Below, in pieces: positions 24,515-31,448 of a stretch of DNA of 64,000 nucleotides. Both the position numbers and the translations under genes were made by a program. The stretch lies in contig NZ_FNFE01000006.1 in NCBI RefSeq assembly GCF_900100335.1, positions 124,001-188,000 of the forward strand. The letters run 5' to 3'. The notes beneath the pieces are model-generated. The model was not told where the DNA came from. It did not search any database and saw only the letters and a program-made list of their open reading frames with translations. Numbering within the stretch: position 1 is the first letter of the stretch; each line of letters starts with the position of its first letter. This DNA is from Natronorubrum texcoconense. GTDB taxonomy: Archaea > Halobacteriota > Halobacteria > Halobacteriales > Natrialbaceae.

Positions 24515-24820
24515 ATGGGCAAGACAAACCCCACCTATCGCGATACGCTCCGTGAATTCGAAAACGAGTGGTCACCGTACCGCAGAGCACTTCGGCTTGA
24601 GTATCAAGATCACTTTGAGCGGCTATTCGTCCAGGCGCGGAACGTCGCCGACGCTGGTGGGATTCAGAACCACACCGATCCGACGACCACACACCTCATT
24701 TCGATGCTGCTCGCTCAGGAGTGCCGGATCGCCGATCTCGAGGAACAACTCGAAACGGTAAATGAGCGTATCAATAATTCCAGCGAAGACCTTTCCGGAG
24801 AGTCCGATGACTGCCAGTAG
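24515..24820 (+). CDS. Small provirus protein of the DUF8156-like family
   Basis: 101 residues from the ATG at 24515. The start MGKTNPTYRDTLREFENEW and the following YRRALR...HFERLFVQARNVADAGG are characteristic of a haloarchaeal family of small helical proteins found in plasmids and proviruses (DUF8156-like, name from memory). It is helical throughout, with a likely coiled coil near residues 72-90. GC content returns to about that of the host here. Function unknown; perhaps structural or regulatory. It is preceded by the two repeat elements, which may include its promoter. Confidence 0.65.
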   Translation: MGKTNPTYRDTLREFENEWSPYRRALRLEYQDHFERLFVQARNVADAGGIQNHTDPTTTHLISMLLAQECRIADLEEQLETVNERINNSSEDLSGESDDCQ

Positions 24821-25044
24821 GTATAATCCACGCTGCTCGAATGGTCCACTGCATACCCCTAGGGGACAGGGTAATTGCGCAGCGCGTAGAGCGGGCACAG
24901 CGCTAGCGAAAAATTGGGCTGGCCGATGTTGGACGTTACAGCGGCGCTAAACTACTGATAGAACGTAGTGGTTCCTCGGTAACCGTGATTGTCGGATATG
25001 CCTACGAGGGTTTATCAATAAAGCCGCGGCCAGACGTGAGCGTC

Positions 25045-25206
25045 ATGCGACATCCACAAGATGACTTACTGATCGTCCACGCGCTGGCACTGCTTGCATA
25101 TGAGTACAGAGGGATGGAGAGAGAAGACTGGGCCTTGAACCTTGCAGCCGAGATCGCGGACCAGCACGGACTTACAGTGAGTGACGCAATCTGCCAGCTC
25201 GAATAA
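25045..25206 (+). CDS. Small hypothetical provirus protein
   Basis: 53 residues from the ATG at 25045 (MRHPQDDLLIVHALALLAYEY). A TATA-like box TTTATCAATAA (about 25011-25021) is 25-30 nt upstream, arguing for this start over a GTG at 24985. The protein is two amphipathic helices with WALNLAAEIADQHGLTVSDA, a pattern also found in small haloarchaeal regulators. The spacer 24821-25044 shows a CCCCTAGGGG palindrome (24856-24865) and no gene. Confidence 0.5.
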   Translation: MRHPQDDLLIVHALALLAYEYRGMEREDWALNLAAEIADQHGLTVSDAICQLE

Positions 25207-25282
25207 ATTCACCTACAAAATATAATCGAAAATGAACGGCCGGATCAAATAAGTAGGAAAGGTATCAATGGGTATCTGAATT

Positions 25283-26278
25283 ATGGTTTCGGAGCGAACT
25301 CCAGTAGGCTTTAGTGTTTATCAACTTCTCACTCGAGTTATACCCGGTCTCATTTTTGTTAGCGTTACATCATATATTTTAGCAATCGGCCAGGTAGCAG
25401 ATCGCGATGACGGATTTTATTGGTTAACTTCTGCAACGGATGAAATATTTTCAACAGCGATTGAATTACACTTATGGGTTCCAATTGTTGTAGGTTCCAT
25501 TCTGGCTGGCGAAATAATTAACTTAACTAGAAAGACAGTAATACCAGTACCCAGTGAATTTAGGAGATATATGTTTCGGAGTGAAAATTCGGAAGCGGCA
25601 TCTGTTTTATCTTTTTGGCAGTATTTATCTAATTCTTTCAAAAAGACAAGTGAGAAGACACTAACAGATAGGTCAAGAAGCTTTTTCACGAATGTTCAAG
25701 TCATCTACTTTGCGATTACTCTGTATACCTCACTCATATTTTGGTTCTATACAAACGATCCCCTACGTGCCTTTAATTTGTTTGTATTCTCAGAGGCAAT
25801 TGGTTGGTATGTTCTATTCTTCCGAAAAGAAATCTGGAATGAGCTTTCTCTAGAGAATCATCCAATTTACTTGTATTTAGTCACGCACTCAACAACATTT
25901 TTTGACACCAGTCAGGCAGACGACATACTTATCAATGTCCGAAAAGATTGCGGATTTGATAGTAACATGAATGATCCAGTTGATCTATATTCCGGGCTTC
26001 ATATGATCCTTAACGACTTTTCAAATCCGACAACCAATGATCTAAGATTATTCTATCATTTAAACAAGAATTTATTAATTTCTATGGCATTCGTCACCAT
26101 CATTCTACTCATATTTGTTATTTCTGGAACAATTGAGCAACAATTAGTCTCCGTACTCCTCTTCTTTTTAGCTTACATTCCATACTATCTGTATACAGTT
26201 GTAGTGTCATTTATGGATGTTGAGCGGAAATATATTCGAATGTTATTGATGGAATACCACATTATGCGATCAGAGTGA
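25283..26278 (+). CDS. AT-rich cargo: multi-pass membrane protein, unknown function
   Basis: 331 residues with strongly AT-rich codons, like the 23034 gene, and so probably of similar foreign origin. Hydrophobic segments are at about 13-36, 63-82, 137-157, 164-183, 262-283 and 286-307, giving about six helices. A soluble loop of about 80 residues lies between the fourth and fifth (WNELSLENHPIYLYLVTHS). No enzymatic or channel signature is recognised. Membrane proteins of this type in proviruses often block entry of related viruses or act as the membrane effector of a defence pair. Whether it works with the 23034 protein is unknown. Confidence 0.7.
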   Translation: MVSERTPVGFSVYQLLTRVIPGLIFVSVTSYILAIGQVADRDDGFYWLTSATDEIFSTAIELHLWVPIVVGSILAGEIINLTRKTVIPVPSEFRRYMFRSENSEAASVLSFWQYLSNSFKKTSEKTLTDRSRSFFTNVQVIYFAITLYTSLIFWFYTNDPLRAFNLFVFSEAIGWYVLFFRKEIWNELSLENHPIYLYLVTHSTTFFDTSQADDILINVRKDCGFDSNMNDPVDLYSGLHMILNDFSNPTTNDLRLFYHLNKNLLISMAFVTIILLIFVISGTIEQQLVSVLLFFLAYIPYYLYTVVVSFMDVERKYIRMLLMEYHIMRSE

Positions 26279-26377
26279 TTTTCAGAATTGATCCAAATAT
26301 TGTATTTACATAGGCGTTGATTGTAGAACGATGTGTCTCTGTGCCCTATTTGCTGGCGGTTGGACGTCGCGAAGATC

Positions 26378-26424
26378 GGTTTCCCCAATATGAACACGAG
26401 ACGAGCACCGGCCGTGTTCATATT
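26378..26424. repeat. Repeat element copy 2: GGTTTCCC box and 12-bp inverted repeat
   Basis: 26378-26401 is the diverged second copy of the 24-nt repeat of 24387-24410. AATATGAACACG (26387-26398) and CGTGTTCATATT (26413-26424) form a perfect 12-bp inverted repeat with a 14-nt spacer. It lies 100 nt after the stop of the AT-rich membrane-protein gene. A TATA-like TTTATAAAC (about 26485-26493) follows. Confidence 0.65.
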
Positions 26425-26550
26425 CGGCCCATAGCCCACGAGATCGCCTCGGCCGTCATGCCGATCACGACGGGTGTCAACCCCTCTTTATAAACTAAGA
26501 CCGCTCGAGTGAACCGAAAAAACTAGGATAGGCGGGTTGTGTTCACGGCC

Positions 26551-26841
26551 ATGTCTCACAACGAGACGCCCGGATCGGTACGAATCCGGACTGACGACGA
26601 TAACGAATGGCGCTTCGACGCTATCCAGAAAGCTGCCCGGTTCTACGACTGCAACCGGAGCAACGCGGTCGCGTTTGCCTGCGAAGACGTCGACCAGCTC
26701 GTCGCCGCAGCCACGCGCATCCTCGAGCGCGACGACCTCACTCGCGAACAGCGCCGGGAGATCGCCGAGACGCTGAGCACTCGAGCCGTTAGCTTCGACG
26801 TCGAGACCTCGGTATCGGCCACGACGAAGGGGGAAATGTGA
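26551..26841 (+). CDS. Small provirus protein, DUF7692-like
   Basis: 96 residues from the ATG at 26551. The sequence SVRIRTDDDNEWRFDAIQKA followed by ARFYDCNRSNAVAFACEDV is characteristic of a haloarchaeal provirus/plasmid family (DUF7692-like, named from memory). It has a strand then helices as in ribbon-helix-helix-type regulators, and ends with LTREQRREIAETLSTR. Its stop overlaps the GTG of the next HTH gene, so the two are coupled. A DNA-binding role is plausible. Confidence 0.65.
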   Translation: MSHNETPGSVRIRTDDDNEWRFDAIQKAARFYDCNRSNAVAFACEDVDQLVAAATRILERDDLTREQRREIAETLSTRAVSFDVETSVSATTKGEM

Positions 26842-27107
26842 CGATGACGGTCGACGATCTACTCAGAGAAGCCGAACGAGAGAGTCGTCGCGAACTTGAG
26901 CAAGAAGCGCGAAAGGCGATCGAACTTCGCGCCCGACTTCCGCAGCTCGTCGAGAATGCGATCACGAAGGACCGAAAGCGGATCGCCGCCGAACTTGCCG
27001 AACGTAGCGAACTCACACATAGAGAGATAGGCGAAATAGTCGGCTACAGCGCCGCATGGGTATCCCAGGCCGTCAGGCAGTCCGCAATCACGGAGGGCCC
27101 GGAATGA
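26838..27107 (+). CDS. Small HTH protein
   Basis: 89 residues beginning at GTG 26838, overlapping the previous stop (ATGTGA). The N-terminal half is a charged helix (LLREAERESRRELEQEARKA). Residues about 56-82 form a helix-turn-helix: ELTHREIGEIVGYSAAWVSQ. The stop overlaps the following ATG at 27104 (ATGA). It probably works with the upstream DUF7692-like protein as a DNA-binding pair, for example in segregation or transcription control. Confidence 0.65.
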   Translation: MTMTVDDLLREAERESRRELEQEARKAIELRARLPQLVENAITKDRKRIAAELAERSELTHREIGEIVGYSAAWVSQAVRQSAITEGPE

Positions 27108-27463
27108 TGACCGACAACTCCTCGAGCGATACTGAGCACTCTAAAAAGCGACGGTGCGAAAATTGTCGGTGGTCGAGTTATAACGGAAGCGACCATTCAT
27201 GGCCGCAACCTGTACACTCGAAGCTAGCCGTTGTTTCTCCGCCAGAGACGTGTTTTGCTATTTTTTCACCCCATCCATCACATTCAGGGCAGAGAGCACT
27301 TATCACAGCTTCTGAAAGAAGTAACCGACCATGCTTTAATTCCGGCCCCAACAATAGAGGTAGTTCATCTCTCGAAGGTCGCCTCATATCTTTCACAGAC
27401 TACACACTACAGTCGGCTACTGAGCAGACCGACGACGGAGAGAACAAGGAATATGGCGAATAG
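27104..27463 (+). CDS. Doubtful ORF after the HTH gene
   Basis: 119 residues from ATG 27104, coupled to the HTH gene by a 4-base overlap. It starts with polar residues and CENCRWSS, but the rest has weak coding bias and lies opposite a clear zinc-ribbon ORF on the other strand (27178-27396). It may be translated only as a short peptide, or not at all. No function suggested. Confidence 0.25.
   Translation: MMTDNSSSDTEHSKKRRCENCRWSSYNGSDHSWPQPVHSKLAVVSPPETCFAIFSPHPSHSGQRALITASERSNRPCFNSGPNNRGSSSLEGRLISFTDYTLQSATEQTDDGENKEYGE
27178..27396 (-). CDS. Small zinc-ribbon protein
   Basis: 72 residues. The C-terminal half is a clear zinc ribbon: CPECDGWGEKIAKH, a glycine turn, then FECTGCGHEWSLPL, i.e. 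CxxC-(19)-CxxC with the usual Trp after the second knuckle. The N-terminal part is basic and may start later (ATG at the third codon-block, MRRPSRDELP). It is antisense to a doubtful ORF. Small ribbons like this are frequent in haloarchaeal viruses and probably bind nucleic acid. Confidence 0.5.
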   Translation of the reverse strand: MKDMRRPSRDELPLLLGPELKHGRLLLSEAVISALCPECDGWGEKIAKHVSGGETTASFECTGCGHEWSLPL

Positions 27464-27764
27464 CGAGACGGTACGGGACGTTTTGATCTACGTCCCGAGT
27501 ATCGAAGACGTGCGGCACAAATTCGAGCAGAACCTCGAGCCCGACGAGATCGCGTACTGGGTCGTTCACGGGACGCCGAGACAGACCGGGGAGGGAGCGG
27601 CAGTGAGCTTTTCAGACGGCGATCGCGTCGTCGCGACTGGCGAGATCGTGGGCGTCTCCGAAAATCGTCTCTGGATAGATCACCTCGAACCCGATGACCG
27701 TCCGAACCCTGCCGAGCCGACCACTCGCGGATTCAAATACGTCGGTCCGTCAGAAGACGTCTGA
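27453..27764 (+). CDS. Hypothetical protein with a possible ASCH/EVE-like beta domain
   Basis: 103 residues from the ATG at 27453 (MANSETVRDVLIYVPS). The central WVVHGTPRQTGEGAAVSF...GDRVVATGEIVGVSENRLWIDHLEP resembles the small beta-barrel of ASCH/PUA-like nucleic-acid-binding domains, including the typical A-GEIVGV strand. This resemblance is by eye. Good GC codon bias. Its end overlaps the end of the minus-strand nuclease-like gene by 15 bases (convergent). Confidence 0.55.
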   Translation: MANSETVRDVLIYVPSIEDVRHKFEQNLEPDEIAYWVVHGTPRQTGEGAAVSFSDGDRVVATGEIVGVSENRLWIDHLEPDDRPNPAEPTTRGFKYVGPSEDV

Positions 27765-28133
27765 AATTGCTATTTTCCCCTGTTCGGTTCCACGGTGATC
27801 GCCGCCGCCATGCCAGCGGAGCAGCGGGAGACTCGACGCCTGGACCATCTTGTCCTTGATAATCGTGCAGCCGGAGCAGCCGTGCGGCCGGTAGACGACG
27901 AAACAGTACCAGCCGTCCGCTCGTCGGAGCTTTTCGTGATACTTTCGGTAGACCTTGAAATTCCCCGGCTGGCCGTTGCTGTGTTCGATCATCGTCGATT
28001 TGATCTCGACCGGCGTTTCGTTCTGGAACTTCGCGTCGTGCCAGCTGGACCGCTCGAGCGTGAACCGTCGTTTCTTCGCCATCCGTTTTTCGCACGCCGT
28101 GCCGAAGTGGTTCGCTCGCTTCGAGCGGTTCAC
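27750..28133 (-). CDS. Hjc/PD-(D/E)XK-like nuclease, small
   Basis: 127 residues. The order NHFGTACEKRMAKKRR (with an early Glu), SSWHDAKFQNETPVEIKST (Asp, then E-x-K) and the following helix (KVYRKYHEKLRRADGWYCFVVYRP) matches the PD-(D/E)XK core of archaeal Holliday-junction resolvases and related viral nucleases. The predicted active site is the Asp of WHDAK and EIK. It could resolve replication or integration intermediates. The ATG overlaps the stop of the upstream membrane gene, so it ends the minus-strand operon that starts at 28396. Confidence 0.65.
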   Translation of the reverse strand: MNRSKRANHFGTACEKRMAKKRRFTLERSSWHDAKFQNETPVEIKSTMIEHSNGQPGNFKVYRKYHEKLRRADGWYCFVVYRPHGCSGCTIIKDKMVQASSLPLLRWHGGGDHRGTEQGKIAISDVF

Positions 28134-28396
28134 GGGTCGTCCCTCCGTTCGTCACGCCAGCGCCGGTCGGATCGAGCCGTCGACCAAACGAAGAACCCGG
28201 CGAAGAGCAGTCCCAGCACTCCGAGCCCGTAGCCGCCGGTCGCGATCGCCACCACGGAGCCCGCGATCGCGATGCCGATCCCGGCGAGTATCTGTCTCGA
28301 GAACACGCCGCGCTCGTAATCTCGCCGCAGTTCGTGGGCTACGTCGACAGCGGCGAACCGAGCGACATCAACCAGATTCCAGAGCGTGGCCGTCAC
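28130..28396 (-). CDS. Small two-helix membrane protein
   Basis: 88 residues. A polar N-terminus (FAAVDVAHELRRDYERG) is followed by two hydrophobic segments at about 37-55 (ILAGIGIAIAGSVVAIA) and 58-72, then a basic/acidic tail (RSDRRWRDERRDDP). It is coupled to the downstream nuclease-like gene (4-base overlap). A strong dyad cluster lies upstream. Viral membrane proteins of this size may modify the host membrane or take part in egress; no family recognised. Confidence 0.6.
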   Translation of the reverse strand: MTATLWNLVDVARFAAVDVAHELRRDYERGVFSRQILAGIGIAIAGSVVAIATGGYGLGVLGLLFAGFFVWSTARSDRRWRDERRDDP

Positions 28397-28423
28397 GCTG
28401 ATCGACCCCTATCACGCGCGACA

Positions 28424-28457
28424 CGATTTTTTCGAAATCGACATCTAAAAAATGTCG
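28424..28457. promoter_or_regulatory. Two adjacent dyads before the 28396 operon
   Basis: CGATTT/AAATCG (about 28424-28440) and CGACAT/ATGTCG (28439-28444 and 28452-28457) sit back to back in an AT-rich stretch 28-60 nt upstream of the minus-strand operon. Likely operator or promoter site. Confidence 0.4.
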
Positions 28458-28525
28458 TATTTCTTATGGTACACGCACGCCCCACGCGTGGTAATATATA
28501 ATCCTCCGCTGTCTGAGAGCGCGTC

Positions 28526-28568
28526 GCCCATCGCTCGCTTCGCTCCCGACAGGGAGCGAGCGGTGGGC
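28526..28568. terminator. Large stem-loop between the ATPase gene and the 28396 operon
   Basis: GCCCATCGCTCG (28526-28537) pairs with CGAGCGGTGGGC (28557-28568), one G-T pair, with an inner stem CTCCC/GGGAG and a 5-nt bulge. A second small stem CCCCT/AGGGG follows (28578-28594). It lies downstream of the late operon stop (28632), so transcription of the late genes may end here. Confidence 0.45.
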
Positions 28569-28631
28569 TATGGGCAACCCCTATTCTAAAGGGGGGCAGG
28601 TTTCGCTTTACAGGTTTACAACCCGCCGCAG

Positions 28632-29807
28632 TCATGCGATCACGCTCTCTACGGTGTCAACCCATTCTCGCTTCGTTCCGCCTTCATCGATCTCTTTCCA
28701 CCAGTTTGAGACGGTAGCGTGGCTATACGGCACGAACTCGGAGGTTTCGCGGGCCGACATTCCCTGTTCTCGGCACGCTTCCATCGTCCAGGCGGCGACC
28801 TGTTTCACTTCGTCCTCGCCGATCGCCGGCTCGTCGTCGTCGCTCGAGGGAGCGTTCCACGACCAATTCGCTTCGTCATTCGTGTGCGGCTCCCAGTCAG
28901 CCGGCGGAATCCCGGTGAATGGGCGCGGATCGACGTCCTGTAGCTTCCCGCCGCTGATCCGCTCCGCTTTGATCGCTTTGCCCTTGTCGTTCCGGTCGGG
29001 CTTCTTAAGAATCGTCCCGACGCGCCACAACAGCGGATGAATCGAACTCTCGTCGTGGCCGATGTAGATCAGCGCGCCGTTGTACTTGCGGATCTTGAAC
29101 ACCAGCGGACCCATCAGTTTCCGCACCTTCTGGCCATCCTCGCCGGTTCCGCTCGCGTTCGTCGAGAACTCGTCACCGATGAACAGTTTCGGCTGTTGTG
29201 GATTCTCGACTGGATCGCCGTCCTTCTCGACCCACTCCTCGAGGAGCGGATAGTGCGGAATCCAGCCGTCTTCAACGTCGCCGTTGTCGCGCACCCAGTC
29301 GTCGTTTCGCGGCAGCGTGCGGATATTCGAGGCGACTTTGAGATTCCCGTCGACCCACCGATCACGCAGCTGCGCGATTAGGCATGCGAGGTTCGTTTTC
29401 CCGGCCCCCATCTCGCCCAGGATCACGATCACCGGCGCGGGTCCGGCGACGATCTCTCGAAGCCGGGTGATCGCTTTGATACCCGATAGGCTCGCCTCCT
29501 GCGACGGGTCGCCGATGTAGTGTTTCAGCGTCAGCGTGTCGCCGTTGTCGAGCGCGTCACGCGCCGTGTGACTGCCTTCACCCTGTACGATCCGTCGATT
29601 CTTTCCGACGTCCATGTACGTCGCTGCGGCCTTTCCGTTCCAGCGGTCAGGATCGTGGTGCAACGCGCGCACGGTCATTTGCCGGTCGATCTGCTCATCA
29701 CGGACGAACCCCGTGTGCTCGAGGACCTTGTCGGGTTCTTTCGCGAGGTTTCCGCGCTGGTACTCGGTGAATCCGCCGACCGTGTAGTTGTCTTGCTCGT
29801 CGCTCAT
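28632..29807 (-). CDS. VP8-like P-loop ATPase of the provirus, with C-terminal HTH
   Basis: 391 residues. Walker A is GEMGAGKTN (131-139) and Walker B is KLFIGDEFS (Asp212, Glu213). The layout fits the VP8/ORF8 ATPase conserved in pleolipoviruses, whose exact task (assembly or genome handling) is unknown. Residues about 340-375 (KQVAAWTMEACREQGMSARETSEF, then YSHATVSNWW) form a helix-turn-helix, which could direct the ATPase to DNA. It overlaps the upstream 93-residue gene by four bases and is the last gene of the late operon. Confidence 0.8.
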   Translation of the reverse strand: MSDEQDNYTVGGFTEYQRGNLAKEPDKVLEHTGFVRDEQIDRQMTVRALHHDPDRWNGKAAATYMDVGKNRRIVQGEGSHTARDALDNGDTLTLKHYIGDPSQEASLSGIKAITRLREIVAGPAPVIVILGEMGAGKTNLACLIAQLRDRWVDGNLKVASNIRTLPRNDDWVRDNGDVEDGWIPHYPLLEEWVEKDGDPVENPQQPKLFIGDEFSTNASGTGEDGQKVRKLMGPLVFKIRKYNGALIYIGHDESSIHPLLWRVGTILKKPDRNDKGKAIKAERISGGKLQDVDPRPFTGIPPADWEPHTNDEANWSWNAPSSDDDEPAIGEDEVKQVAAWTMEACREQGMSARETSEFVPYSHATVSNWWKEIDEGGTKREWVDTVESVIA

Positions 29808-30085
29808 TCTGCGCCTCGCTCGAGTTCTCGAATGATCTCCTGTGCGTCGATATCCGCTTCATCGAGCATGTGTTCTACCTCCGCCCGCTGCCGGTGCCGG
29901 ATCGCACCGACGAGAAGCCGGTTCCGACGCTTCTCGAGTTCGTTCACTGCCTTCCGGCACTCTTTCGCGAGAAGCCGCTTTTCCGGCCGTTCCGCGTCGT
30001 ATTCGAGTTCCTGCGTCTTCTTTCGATACCGTTCGAGTTCACTGTTCGTCAGCTCGTACAGTTCCGACTGTCCGTAGAAGTTCAT
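29804..30085 (-). CDS. Small coiled-coil protein in the late operon
   Basis: 93 residues, MNFYGQSELYELTNSELERYR at the start. It is almost entirely helical, with heptad-like spacing through residues 14-60 (ELERYRKKTQELEYDAERPEK, then KECRKAVNELEKRRNR) and a basic stretch (RHRQRAEVEH). It overlaps neighbours on both sides by four bases. It has no counterpart I can name in the pleolipovirus core; it might be an adaptor for the ATPase. Confidence 0.7.
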   Translation of the reverse strand: MNFYGQSELYELTNSELERYRKKTQELEYDAERPEKRLLAKECRKAVNELEKRRNRLLVGAIRHRQRAEVEHMLDEADIDAQEIIRELERGAE

Positions 30086-30897
30086 CGATCAGTCCCTCCG
30101 TCGGTTGCTGCGGCTTGTTCTGCGGCCTGTGCTCGAGTCTGCGGCGGTCCGCCGACTGTGTTGATACCGTGCTCGTCGCTGTAGTCCTCAACGTACTCGG
30201 TTACGTCCTTGATTTCGTCTATATCGGCGTCTTCGGCGTCGCTTTTCGCCGATTCGAACCGATCTTTCACGGACGTACGCGGGTTCATCAGCCCGCGCTC
30301 GTCGGCTTCCGCTTCCTCGTTGATTACGTCGCCCTGGATCTGGAGTCCCATCTTCGAGATCCGTCCACGGAGTCGGTTGAACTCGAGGAAGGCCTCGACG
30401 AGATCGCCGTGGATATCCTCGAGCATGGCTTTCGTCGTGACGAGTTTGGAGTCGGCCATCTGGCTGAAGTAGCAGCCCCGAACGACGAGATCGCCGGTAT
30501 CCTCGTGGTACGTGAACTCGCGGACTTCGAACGCCTCGTCGTCGTTACAGCGGTACGGAGATGGCCCCTCGACGGTCTTTTCGGCCCACACTTCCGGCGA
30601 GACGTAGTACTTCTTTCGAGTATCGGTCACGCCGTTTATGTGGTAGACGTCCTCCATTCGACGCTGCCGGAGCTTCCGCGCACCCGTGACGAACAGCGCG
30701 AGCAACGGCGGCCCCAGGAGGAGCGACGCGGCGAACATCCCTCGAGCGACCGGCGGCATGCCGGGGATCGACGGCCGGAACCAGATCAACAGCGCCCCGA
30801 GCGAGACTGCCGCGCCCGCTACGATCAGCTGGCCCTCGGCGAGCAGGTACGTGAGTCGATCGCCCCAGCTGTTGAACGTCGCGCTGGTGTTGCTCAC
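30082..30897 (-). CDS. Pleolipovirus ORF7-like membrane protein
   Basis: 271 residues. Two hydrophobic segments lie near the N-terminus (about 22-40, QLIVAGAAVSLGALLIW, and 48-68, GMFAASLLLGPPLLALFVTG). The rest is soluble and includes EDVYHINGVTDTRKKYYVSPEVWAEK and a long helical stretch at 150-190. In pleolipoviruses the gene between ORF6 and the ATPase codes for a membrane protein of similar build. Role in assembly is presumed. Four-base overlaps on both sides. Confidence 0.7.
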   Translation of the reverse strand: MSNTSATFNSWGDRLTYLLAEGQLIVAGAAVSLGALLIWFRPSIPGMPPVARGMFAASLLLGPPLLALFVTGARKLRQRRMEDVYHINGVTDTRKKYYVSPEVWAEKTVEGPSPYRCNDDEAFEVREFTYHEDTGDLVVRGCYFSQMADSKLVTTKAMLEDIHGDLVEAFLEFNRLRGRISKMGLQIQGDVINEEAEADERGLMNPRTSVKDRFESAKSDAEDADIDEIKDVTEYVEDYSDEHGINTVGGPPQTRAQAAEQAAATDGGTDR

Positions 30898-31448
30898 GCT
30901 TCGATCACCCCGCTTTCCTCCTGGCGTAGTACGATGACCGTGCCGACTCCGGCCAGTCCGACCGACATGAACACGCCGAAGAACAGCCCGCTCTCGCCGC
31001 CGAACGTGTGGAACGGGTTCTCCTCGGTGTCGCTCGGTTCCTGCATCTGTGTCGAGAGCCTGGCGGTCGTCCCGCCGACCGTCACGCCGACCGTCGACGC
31101 GCCGCGGAACTCGCGCACGTCCATCGTGATCGTCGTCTCTCCCTCTGAAACCGAGTATTCCCGGCTGTAGGGTTCAACAATGCCGTCTTCCCCGATTCCA
31201 TCCATCGCGTCCTCCATCGTTACCGTGTGGTTCCGCTCTGAGTCGATCGTCACCGTCGCGGTCCCATCCTTGAGCTCGTACTCGACTATCCGAATGTACT
31301 CGTTAAACGCGATTTCATAATCCGGTTCGACCGTCTCGTTTGCTACCTCGGTTGTGTTCTCCTGCGCGATAGCGCTGCCCACGCCCATACCCATCGCCAG
31401 CGCCGCCGCTGCGACGACGAACAGCAAAAAAATCCGCTGCATGGTCAC
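30894..31448 (-). CDS. Pleolipovirus ORF6-like exported protein with C-terminal anchor
   Basis: 184 residues. An N-terminal signal peptide (MQRIFLLFVVAAAALAMGMG) with likely cleavage near AIA-QEN is followed by a beta-rich ectodomain (IAFNEYIRIVEYELKDGTATVTI) and a C-terminal transmembrane segment (GLFFGVFMSVGLAGVGTVIVL). This is the architecture of the ORF6 product next to VP4 in pleolipoviruses. It is probably a minor envelope protein. Start at 31442 (second Met) is equally possible. Confidence 0.7.
   Translation of the reverse strand: MTMQRIFLLFVVAAAALAMGMGVGSAIAQENTTEVANETVEPDYEIAFNEYIRIVEYELKDGTATVTIDSERNHTVTMEDAMDGIGEDGIVEPYSREYSVSEGETTITMDVREFRGASTVGVTVGGTTARLSTQMQEPSDTEENPFHTFGGESGLFFGVFMSVGLAGVGTVIVLRQEESGVIEA

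Noticed and set aside
24856..24865. CCCCTAGGGG palindrome as operator
   Set aside because: A 10-bp palindrome in isolation, with no second copy and no nearby promoter to support a role.
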